Shown: positions 7,152-13,817 of the stretch, piece after piece
Layout of the letters: every line of letters begins with the position of its first letter
How positions within the stretch are numbered: position 1 is the stretch's first letter
NCBI RefSeq assembly: GCF_025699295.1
Contig: NZ_JAILWB010000001.1
Span: 62,001 to 126,000 of the forward strand
Direction: 5' to 3'
DNA length: 64,000 nt
Origin: Hydrogenophaga sp.
Lineage (GTDB): Bacteria; Pseudomonadota; Gammaproteobacteria; Burkholderiales; Burkholderiaceae_C
The notes under the pieces: generated by a model
Database searches by the model: none
Told to the model about the DNA's origin: nothing
The model's input: the letters and a program-made list of their open reading frames with translations, nothing else
Program-made: the position numbers and the translations under genes

Positions 7152-8900
7152 TCACCCCACCCCGACCACCAGCACCCAAACCACCAACAACAGATTGAAC
7201 ACCAGACTTACCCCGGCCAGCAGCTTCCACCGCATCGTCGGGTCGCGGTGCAGCAGCGCCGAGGCCGGTGGCACGGTCAGAGGCCTTGAGGCACCCCGCT
7301 CCAGCGCCAGCAGGAATTCTTCCGCCGTCTCGAAGCGCAGCGCCCTGTCGCGCGCCACCGCCTTGAGCACCACGTGGTCGAGCCAGATCGGCACTTCCGG
7401 GTTGTGGCGGCTGGGCGGCGTGGGGTCGCGGTAGTAGCGGCCCACCTGGTAGGGCAGCACCTCGCCATAGGGCAGCTTGCCGGTGAGCAACTGGTAGAGG
7501 GTGACGCCGAGCGCGAACAGGTCGCTGCCGGCGTCCGGCAGTTCGGGTTCGCCCGCGTCGGCCTTGCCCTGCAGTCCCCATTGTTCGGGGTTGACGAAGC
7601 TCGGCGTGCCCGCGTGCAGGCGCCGCATGCTGGGCGGTTCGCGCCCGCTCAGGGCCACGCCCAGGTCGAGCACGCGCAGCACGCCGTCGTCACCCTGGTG
7701 CAGGTTGGCGGGCTTGATGTCACGGTGGACCACACCCTGGCGGTGCAGGCGGCCCAGCACCCGCAGGGCCTGCATGACCATGGCCACCGCCTGGGCGGGC
7801 CCGAACTTCTGCTGGCGCTCCAGCATCTGCTGCAGGGTCTCGCCGCCATGCCAGTCGTACAGCAGGTAGAACGCGCTGCGCGGGCGCCGCGTGGGCAGTT
7901 GCTGGTGGATGAAGACCAGGTGGTCGGCAGCACGCGACGACTGCATGCGCCGCGACAGCCAGGCCTCGTGCGCGAGCATGGCGCGCTCGTCCTGGTCGTG
8001 CGCGCGGGCCGGGTGCAGGGTCTTGAGCGCGTACAGCGCCTGCGTGGCCGGGTCGCGCACCTGGTAGAGCAGGTTGATGCCGTTGTCCGCCACCGGCGCG
8101 GTCACGGTCAGTCCGTCCAGGTTGTCGCCGACCTTCAGGCGCGGCGGCACCGGCAGGGATTCGGCCATGCGGCTGGCGTCCTGCAGGTTGGGGTCGAGCA
8201 GGCCGCGCACGCGCACCACCATGGCGGTGAGGTTGTCGCCGCTGCCCGCGGCCAGCGCCGCCGCCACCAGCCGCTCACTGGCCTGCTGCGCGGGCGCGTC
8301 GGGCAGGCCGGCACACGCGGCCAGCTGGCGCTCGGGGAGCACACCGTGCACGCCGTCGGTGAGCATCACGAAGATGTCGCCCACCTGCAGGTCTCCCTGC
8401 ACGTAGTCGACCACCAGGTGGTCCTCCAGCCCCACCGCCCGCAACAGCTGGTGCTGCAGGTCGGGGTGGTGGACCACGTGGTCGTGGGTGAGCAGCAGCG
8501 TCTGCCCGTCGCGCAGCAGGTAGCAGCGCGAATCGCCGACGTGGGCCAGCGTGTAGGACTGGCCGCGCAGCACGAGCGCGGTGAGCGTGGTCAGGCCCAT
8601 GGCCGGCTGGCGCCGCCGGTTCACGCCCGCCAGCCAGGTGTTCTGCGCGCCGATGATGCGGTCCAGCGCCACGGTCGTGTCCCAGGTCTCGGGCGTGCCG
8701 TGGTAGTCGCGCACCAGGCTGGTGACGGTGGTCTGCGCCGCTTCCCGGCCCAGCCCGCCCGCGCTCACACCGTCGGCGATGGCCACGATGGAGCCCATGT
8801 CGGCCTGCCCGGGCGGCGGCAGCATGGCGGCGCAGAAGTCTTCGTTGGGTTCCTTGCGGCCGGTCTGGCAGACAAAGCCGATGTCGATCTCAAATGCCAT
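7152..8900 (-). CDS. Bifunctional PP2C-type phosphatase / Ser-Thr protein kinase, membrane-anchored
   Basis: The 582-residue product fuses two opposing activities. Residues 1-235 are a PP2C phosphatase (IADGVSAGGLG, VGDSRCYLLRDG, LTDGVHG, GSGDN). Residues about 265-530 are a Hanks-type kinase with ALKTLHP, the catalytic loop VVHRDIKPANL near residue 390, and DLG in place of DFG. One transmembrane helix (LVFNLLLVVWVLVV) ends the protein, so the enzyme domains face the cytoplasm. Such fusions recur beside nitrate-assimilation genes in beta- and gammaproteobacteria, but their target is not established. A GGAGG precedes the ATG. It is transcribed after the ANTAR gene, 213 bp away. Confidence 0.92.
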   Translation of the reverse strand: MAFEIDIGFVCQTGRKEPNEDFCAAMLPPPGQADMGSIVAIADGVSAGGLGREAAQTTVTSLVRDYHGTPETWDTTVALDRIIGAQNTWLAGVNRRRQPAMGLTTLTALVLRGQSYTLAHVGDSRCYLLRDGQTLLLTHDHVVHHPDLQHQLLRAVGLEDHLVVDYVQGDLQVGDIFVMLTDGVHGVLPERQLAACAGLPDAPAQQASERLVAAALAAGSGDNLTAMVVRVRGLLDPNLQDASRMAESLPVPPRLKVGDNLDGLTVTAPVADNGINLLYQVRDPATQALYALKTLHPARAHDQDERAMLAHEAWLSRRMQSSRAADHLVFIHQQLPTRRPRSAFYLLYDWHGGETLQQMLERQQKFGPAQAVAMVMQALRVLGRLHRQGVVHRDIKPANLHQGDDGVLRVLDLGVALSGREPPSMRRLHAGTPSFVNPEQWGLQGKADAGEPELPDAGSDLFALGVTLYQLLTGKLPYGEVLPYQVGRYYRDPTPPSRHNPEVPIWLDHVVLKAVARDRALRFETAEEFLLALERGASRPLTVPPASALLHRDPTMRWKLLAGVSLVFNLLLVVWVLVVGVG

Positions 8901-9113
8901 GCACCACCTCCAGCAAGAAAGATGCCCAACTTTGGTGCGCTGCAGCAGGCATCAGAGCTTGAGAGTGAATCGGGCATGTCCGAGCAGACCGCCCAAACGC
9001 CGCTGATCAAGGCGCAAAGCACAGCCATGGTCCGGGCCATGGCGCGCATTTGCAACGCCGAGCAGAGGTGTTTGGGAGGGATGAGCGGGCATGAACGATT
9101 TGCTCTCCAGCTC

Positions 9114-10409
9114 TCAGCCCATCAGCATCTGCATGCTGCGTTCGTACTGGGCGGACAGCTGCTCGAAGCCTTCGAGCAGGCTTTCGCTGGCGGTCGCGAG
9201 GTCTTCCAGCCGCAGCAGGCGGTCGCGGCCCGCCGGGCGGTGGATGTGTGCCGCGCCCGCCAGCACCCGCTGCCAGGCCTGGGTGGCCGCGTCCAGCGTG
9301 TCGCGGATGTCGGGCGTGGACAGCGGCAGGCCGTTGAGCAGGCCCAGGCTGTGCTCGAATTCCCGCCGCGCCTCCTCCATCGCCGCCCCCTGCCCCGGCG
9401 GGGCCGCATCCTCGCCCAGCAGCTGCATCAGCGCGCACTTGGCAAAGCGCTGGGACAGCATGCGCTGGCGCCCCGCGAGGTTCAGCACCTTCAGCGGCGC
9501 GGCGGCACCGGCGCGCTCCAGGCTGGCGGTGAGGCTTTCGGCGTCCTGCAGCAGGCGCTCGGCCAGGCCGTCCACCGCGCCCACCTGTGCTTCTGCAGGC
9601 TTGACGAGCACGTCCGCCTTGAGCGCCTGCCAGGTCGCCACCACCCGTGCCAGTTGTTCACCAAAGCTGTCCTGCGACAGGCCCTTGCCCAGCAGCGCGA
9701 GGTTGGCGTCGATGCGCTGCACCGAATCCTGCAGCAGCGCCTGTTGCTGGCGCGGCTGCACGCCCGCGAGCAGCAGCAGGTAGAGCTTGACCAGGCGCTG
9801 CGACAGCATGCGCAGCTGCCCGGCGCGGTTGACCACCTCGGCGAAATGGGCCGACTGGATGATGTGCTGCGAAACCTGGCCCAGCCGCTGGTTGCTGTGC
9901 ATGGACGCGGTGCGCAGGATCTGGAAGGCGTCGTCGTCCGACACCTGGCGCGCCTGCATGAGGATGCCCTTGGCGCGCTCGACCACCTTGCGTTCCTCGA
10001 AGCGCCGCGACACGTCGTCCAGGCGCTCGCGCAGGCCCTGCTCGTGCCCGAAGCGCGCCTGCGCCAGCTGGATGAGCGGCCGCAGGCGCCGGGCGCTGTA
10101 GCCGTCGACCACGTGGCAGTGGATGCCGGCGGCCACCGCGCGCCCGATCTGACCGGCATCGGCATCGCCGGTGAAGAGCAGCACCGGGCGCGGTGCGGTA
10201 TCGGCCACGGCCCGGGTGGCCTCGAGCAGCGCGGCATCGGGCACGGCGGCCTCGCCGATCAGCAGATCTGGTGCATGGCGCATGACGCACTGCACCAAAG
10301 TGCTGCAGCCGTCCAGCACCTCGACCACGTGCAGCCCCACGGCCTGCAGGTCTTCCACCAGCGGCAAGGCGGCCTGCGAACCGCTCCTGAAAACCAGCAC
10401 AGATGTCAT
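9114..10409 (-). CDS. Nitrate-sensing ANTAR antiterminator with two PilJ-like domains
   Basis: The 431-residue protein begins with a degenerate receiver-like domain (residues 1-125). An ANTAR RNA-binding domain follows at about 130-195 (ERKVVERAKGILMQ...DDDAFQILRTASM). Two PilJ/NIT-like helical domains come next, each opening with a P-box motif: AGQLRMLSQRLVK near residue 193 and AGRQRMLSQRFAK near 311. These motifs bind nitrate in NarX/NarQ and PilJ-type sensors. The protein therefore looks like a functional counterpart of NasR with its domains in the opposite order. The leader of the divergent nirB operon carries a matching stem-loop. ATG 10409 is preferred over a longer start, which would run through the shared promoter region. 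Confidence 0.9.
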   Translation of the reverse strand: MTSVLVFRSGSQAALPLVEDLQAVGLHVVEVLDGCSTLVQCVMRHAPDLLIGEAAVPDAALLEATRAVADTAPRPVLLFTGDADAGQIGRAVAAGIHCHVVDGYSARRLRPLIQLAQARFGHEQGLRERLDDVSRRFEERKVVERAKGILMQARQVSDDDAFQILRTASMHSNQRLGQVSQHIIQSAHFAEVVNRAGQLRMLSQRLVKLYLLLLAGVQPRQQQALLQDSVQRIDANLALLGKGLSQDSFGEQLARVVATWQALKADVLVKPAEAQVGAVDGLAERLLQDAESLTASLERAGAAAPLKVLNLAGRQRMLSQRFAKCALMQLLGEDAAPPGQGAAMEEARREFEHSLGLLNGLPLSTPDIRDTLDAATQAWQRVLAGAAHIHRPAGRDRLLRLEDLATASESLLEGFEQLSAQYERSMQMLMG

Positions 10410-10509
10410 GGAAATCAACGACTTGAGAGTGAAACCGGGGCCCCGCGCGCCGGCTTTGGAACGGGCCGGCGCACCACTGCCCGGGTGGGCCGGAACAGCC
10501 CGGATGATA

Positions 10510-10526
10510 TGGCACAGGTTTTGCAT
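10510..10526 (+). promoter_or_regulatory. Sigma-54 promoter of the nirB operon
   Basis: TGGCACAGGTTTTGCAT is an exact match to the sigma-54 -24/-12 consensus, with GG (10511-10512) and GC (10523-10524) separated by the required 10 bases. Transcription should begin near 10536, just before the hairpins of the leader. Nitrogen-assimilation operons such as Klebsiella nasF use sigma-54 with NtrC. No full NtrC dimer site was found upstream, only a GCACCA half-site at 10471-10476. Confidence 0.85.
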
Positions 10527-10539
10527 GAACCCACGCAAC

Positions 10540-10557
10540 GGGCGTGACGAAGCGCCC
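10540..10557 (+). ncRNA. Candidate first ANTAR-target hairpin (P1) in nirB leader
   Basis: GGGCGT and GCGCCC pair (five Watson-Crick pairs plus a terminal G-U) around the six-base loop GACGAA. It would begin about four bases into the transcript. The loop has G at position 4, but G rather than the usual A at position 1. A competing hairpin, CACGC/GCGTG at 10532-10546 with loop AACGG, fits the loop rule better but would begin upstream of the predicted start site. Confidence 0.4.
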
Positions 10558-10583
10558 TTCCCCCGACAGCGGCGTCGCGGGAC

Positions 10584-10605
10584 CTGTGCACAACGGCGTG
10601 CACAG
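10584..10605 (+). ncRNA. ANTAR-target hairpin (P2) with AACGGC hexaloop
   Basis: CTGTGCAC and GTGCACAG form a perfect 8-bp stem around the loop AACGGC, with A at loop position 1 and G at position 4 as required for ANTAR recognition. The loop and 3' arm (10595-10605) can instead pair with CTGGCACGCC (10627-10636): ten pairs with one bulged A. Binding by the ANTAR protein would block that alternative helix, the logic of antitermination. No U-tract follows the alternative helix, so its action as an intrinsic terminator is not proven. Confidence 0.75.
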
Positions 10606-10639
10606 CCACAGACGGCGGCGAGCCCCCTGGCACGCCCCG

Positions 10640-10658
10640 GCCGGCACCTTTCGCCGGC
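10640..10658 (+). other. GC-rich hairpin in nirB leader
   Basis: GCCGGC and GCCGGC (self-complementary arms) pair around ACCTTTC directly after the alternative P2 helix. It lacks a downstream T-run, so it may be a pause or a Rho-related structure rather than a classical terminator. The remaining leader up to the nirB ribosome-binding site (GGAG at 10774-10777) shows no other strong element. Confidence 0.4.
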
Positions 10659-10784
10659 ACAACCGCATTGAACTGCCTCTCACCAGCGCCCGGGCGCCTG
10701 CGCATCGCATGTGCGCGGCCCCGTCGCGGATGAGGCGCAGGCATTCGACGATCAAGAGAACCACGAACCGACTGGAGCAGGCGC

Positions 10785-13343
10785 ATGAAGAAATCAAGAC
10801 TGGTGATGGTGGGCAACGGCATGGCCGGTGTGCGCACGCTCGAGGAACTGCTGAAGATCGCCCCGGACCTGTACGACATCACGGTCTTCGGCGCCGAGCC
10901 CCACCCGAACTACAACCGCATCCTGCTCTCGCCGGTGCTCGCGGGCGAGCAGACGCTGGACGAGATCGTGCTCAACGACTGGGCCTGGTACAGCGACCAC
11001 GGCATCACGCTGCACGCGGGCAAGACGGTCACATCGGTGGACCGCGTCAGGCGCATCGTGCGCGCCGACGATGGCCACGGTGGCGTGATCGAAGCGCCGT
11101 ACGACCGCCTCATCATGGCCACCGGCTCCAACCCCTTCATGCTGCCGATCCCGGGCAAGGACCTGCAGGGCGTGCTGGCCTACCGCGACATCGCCGACAC
11201 GCAGGCCATGATCGATGCGGCCACGCACTACAAACACGCGGTCGTCATCGGCGGAGGCCTGCTCGGGCTGGAAGCGGCCAACGGCCTGATGAAGCGCGGC
11301 ATGGCGGTGAGCGTGGTGCACGTGGCGCCCTGGCTCATGGAACGCCAGCTCGACGACGTGGCCGGCAAGCTGCTGCAGCAGTCGCTGGAGCAGCGCGGCA
11401 TGCAATTCCTGATCGGTGCGCAGACCGAGGCGTTGCTTCCCGCCGTTCGGACCGAATCCCCAGCAACCGTTCGGGCTGAGCCTGTCGAAGCCCCGCAGGC
11501 CCTTCGACAAGCTCAGGGCGAACGGGGTGCCGTGGTGCCCGAACGGGTCGGACGTGTGCGCTTCAAGGACGGCACCGAACTCCCGGCCGACCTGGTGGTG
11601 ATGGCCGTGGGCATCCGCCCCAACACCGCCCTGGCCGAATCGATGAAGCTGCACGTCAACCGCGGCATCGTGGTCAGCGACACCTTGCAGACCGTGACCG
11701 ATCCGCGGATCTACGCCGTGGGCGAATGCGCGGCGCACCGCGGCATCGCCTACGGCCTGGTCGCGCCGCTGTTCGAGCAGGGCAAGGTGCTGGCCACGCA
11801 CCTGGCCGAGTTCGGCATCGGCCGCTACAGCGGCTCGCTCACCTCGACCAAGCTCAAGGTCACCGGCATCGACCTGTTCAGTGCTGGCGACTTCATGGGC
11901 GGCGACAGCACCGAGGAGATCGTGATGAGCGACCCCTCGGGCGGCGTCTACAAGAAGCTGGTGATCCAGGGCGACAAGCTGGTCGGCGCCTGCCTGTATG
12001 GCGACACGGTGGACGGCAGCTGGTACTTCAAGCTGCTGCGCGAGGGCCGCAGCGTGGCCGACATCCGCGACAAGCTGATGTTCGGTGAATCGAACATCGG
12101 CGACACCGGCCACGAGGGCCACAGCAAGGCCGCGGGCATGCCCGACGACGCCGAGGTCTGCGGTTGCAACGGCGTCACCAAGGGCAGCATCTGCAAGGCC
12201 ATCAAGGACAAGGGCCTGTTCACGCTGGAAGAGGTGCGCAAGCACACCAAGGCCAGCGCGAGCTGCGGCTCGTGCACCGGCCTGGTCGAGCAGATCCTGA
12301 TGTTCACCGCCGGCGGCGACTACTCGGCCACGCCCAAGCTCAAGGCCATGTGCGGCTGCACCGACCACGGCCACCAGGCGGTGCGCGATGCCATCCGCGA
12401 GAGCAGGTACCTCACCACCGCCGAGGTCTTCGCCGGCATGGGCTGGCGCACGCCCAACGGCTGCGCGAGCTGCCGCCCCGCCGTCAACTACTACCTGATC
12501 AGCACCTGGCCGAAGGAGGCCAGGGACGATCCGCAGAGCCGCTTCATCAACGAGCGCATGCACGCCAACATCCAGAAGGACGGCACCTACAGCGTGATTC
12601 CGCGCATGTGGGGCGGCGAGACCACGGCCGACGAACTGCGCCGCATCGCCGATGCGGTGGACAAGTACAAGATTCCGACGGTGAAGGTCACCGGCGGGCA
12701 GCGCATCGACCTGCTGGGCGTGAAGAAGGAAGACCTGCAGAACGTCTGGAACGACATCGGCATGCCCAGCGGCCACGCCTATGCCAAGGCCTTGCGCACG
12801 GTGAAGACCTGCGTGGGCAGCGAGTGGTGCCGCATGGGCACGCAGGACAGCACGCAGATGGGCAAGGACCTGGAGCGCGCCATGTGGCGCATGTACGCGC
12901 CGCACAAGGTCAAGTTCGCCGTCAGCGGCTGCCCGCGCAACTGCGCCGAGGCCGGCATCAAGGACGTGGGCATCATCGGCGTCGACTCGGGCTGGGAGAT
13001 GTACGTGGCCGGCAACGGCGGCATCAAGACGGAGGTGGCGCATTTCTTCACCAAGCTCAAGACCGCCGAGGAGGTGATGGAATACACCGGCGCTTTCATG
13101 CAGCTCTACCGCCTCGAAGGCTGGTACCTCGAACGCACGGTGCACTACGTCAGCCGCGTCGGGCTGGACTACGTCAAGAAGCGCATCCTGGAAGACGCCG
13201 AGGGCCGCAAGGCGCTGTGGGAACAGCTGCAGTTCGCGCTCGATGGCGAGCCCGACCCCTGGTTCGAGCACCAGAAGGCCGCCGTGGACACGCGCCAGTT
13301 CATCCCCATCAAGGCCGTGGCCCTCGAAGGGAGCGCAGCATGA
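10785..13343 (+). CDS. nirB: NAD(P)H nitrite reductase, large subunit
   Basis: The 852-residue protein reduces nitrite to ammonium in the cytoplasm. An N-terminal FAD/NAD(P)H domain (MVGNGMAGVRTLEELL; VVIGGGLLGLEAA near residue 153) is followed by two BFD-like Cys regions (CGCNGVTKG near 462; CGCTDHGH near 522). The sirohaem/[4Fe-4S] domain has CVGSEWC near residue 676 and SGCPRNCAEAG near 720. Residues about 228-248 are encoded by a REP-like palindrome that has entered the frame in the flavin domain, which helps explain a length slightly above usual. nirB overlaps nirD by 4 bp. Expression should depend on sigma-54 and the ANTAR leader upstream. Confidence 0.97.
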   Translation: MKKSRLVMVGNGMAGVRTLEELLKIAPDLYDITVFGAEPHPNYNRILLSPVLAGEQTLDEIVLNDWAWYSDHGITLHAGKTVTSVDRVRRIVRADDGHGGVIEAPYDRLIMATGSNPFMLPIPGKDLQGVLAYRDIADTQAMIDAATHYKHAVVIGGGLLGLEAANGLMKRGMAVSVVHVAPWLMERQLDDVAGKLLQQSLEQRGMQFLIGAQTEALLPAVRTESPATVRAEPVEAPQALRQAQGERGAVVPERVGRVRFKDGTELPADLVVMAVGIRPNTALAESMKLHVNRGIVVSDTLQTVTDPRIYAVGECAAHRGIAYGLVAPLFEQGKVLATHLAEFGIGRYSGSLTSTKLKVTGIDLFSAGDFMGGDSTEEIVMSDPSGGVYKKLVIQGDKLVGACLYGDTVDGSWYFKLLREGRSVADIRDKLMFGESNIGDTGHEGHSKAAGMPDDAEVCGCNGVTKGSICKAIKDKGLFTLEEVRKHTKASASCGSCTGLVEQILMFTAGGDYSATPKLKAMCGCTDHGHQAVRDAIRESRYLTTAEVFAGMGWRTPNGCASCRPAVNYYLISTWPKEARDDPQSRFINERMHANIQKDGTYSVIPRMWGGETTADELRRIADAVDKYKIPTVKVTGGQRIDLLGVKKEDLQNVWNDIGMPSGHAYAKALRTVKTCVGSEWCRMGTQDSTQMGKDLERAMWRMYAPHKVKFAVSGCPRNCAEAGIKDVGIIGVDSGWEMYVAGNGGIKTEVAHFFTKLKTAEEVMEYTGAFMQLYRLEGWYLERTVHYVSRVGLDYVKKRILEDAEGRKALWEQLQFALDGEPDPWFEHQKAAVDTRQFIPIKAVALEGSAA
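11468..11525. repeat. REP-like palindrome inside nirB
   Basis: CGTTCGGGCTGAGCCTGTCG...CGACAAGCTCAGGGCGAACG forms an imperfect inverted repeat of about 22-bp arms around a short centre. The same element occurs at 55538-55607 outside genes. Here it is a multiple of three with no stop and encodes the peptide RAEPVEAPQALRQAQGERGA in frame within NirB. Confidence 0.9.
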
Positions 13344-13744
13344 GCCACCGCTGGATTCCCATCGCCCGCGTCGACGACATCCCCGTGCTCGGTTCGCGCT
13401 GCGTGCAGCGCGAGCACGGCCTGGACGTGGCCGTGTTCCGCAACGACCGCAACGAGGTCTTCGCCCTGCTCGACCGCTGCCCGCACAAGGGCGGCCCGCT
13501 GAGCCAGGGCATCGTCTTCGGCACCCATGTGGCCTGCCCGCTGCACAACTGGACCATCGGCCTGGACAGCGGCTGCGCGAAGGAACCCGATGAAGGCTGC
13601 ACGCCCAGGTTCGCGGTGAAGGTGGAGGACGGCGTGGTGCACCTCGATGCCACCGAGCTGGCGTCCCATGCCACCGACCTCACCCGACCTGTGGCCGGCC
13701 CCGCCCGACGTGCCTTGTCCCCTCTCCCCCTGGGAGAGGGCTAG
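13340..13744 (+). CDS. nirD: NAD(P)H nitrite reductase, small subunit (Rieske-type)
   Basis: The 134-residue NirD has the Rieske-fold [2Fe-2S]-like motif region, with CPHKGGPLSQG near residue 46 and CPLHNW near residue 67. It is the partner of NirB in nitrite reduction. Its start overlaps the nirB stop (ATGA). The last residues (about SPLPLGEG) are encoded by the left arm of a repeat at 13720-13817, so the natural C-terminus was probably shorter or different before the repeat arrived. Confidence 0.95.
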   Translation: MSHRWIPIARVDDIPVLGSRCVQREHGLDVAVFRNDRNEVFALLDRCPHKGGPLSQGIVFGTHVACPLHNWTIGLDSGCAKEPDEGCTPRFAVKVEDGVVHLDATELASHATDLTRPVAGPARRALSPLPLGEG

Positions 13745-13817
13745 GGTGAGGGCTTTCCCCGTGCCCATTCGCTCCGAAGGAGGCCCTCACCCCGACCCTC
13801 TCCCAGGGGGAGAGGGA
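13720..13817. repeat. Long inverted repeat (REP-like) across the nirD/nasA junction
   Basis: A left arm reading CCTCTCCCCCTGGGAGAGGG then CTAGGGTGAGGG (13720-13752) is nearly the reverse complement of a right arm reading CCCTCACCCCGACCCTCTCC then CAGGGGGAGAGGG (to 13817). The arms are about 33 bp around a centre of about 30 bp. The element supplies the nirD stop codon and a GGAGAGGG sequence just ahead of the likely nasA GTG. Similar CTCTCCC...GGGAGAGG repeats are scattered in Burkholderiales genomes. Confidence 0.85.

Noticed and set aside
9026-9043. CCATGG-TCCGGG-CCATGG hairpin before the ANTAR stop codon, considered as a second ANTAR target
   Set aside because: On the coding strand the loop is CCCGGA, without A at position 1, and no sigma-54 promoter with correct spacing precedes the kinase gene.
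10471-10490. Possible NtrC dimer site upstream of the sigma-54 promoter
   Set aside because: Only a GCACCA half-site is present; the second half does not match at the right spacing.
7374-10547. Long open frame of about 1,057 codons on the plus strand
   Set aside because: It is antisense to the kinase/phosphatase and ANTAR genes, has a His/Gln/Arg-rich composition typical of GC-rich shadow frames and no recognisable domain.
10794-13271. Long minus-strand frame across nirB
   Set aside because: Antisense shadow of a well-supported nirB; no domain and shadow-like composition.
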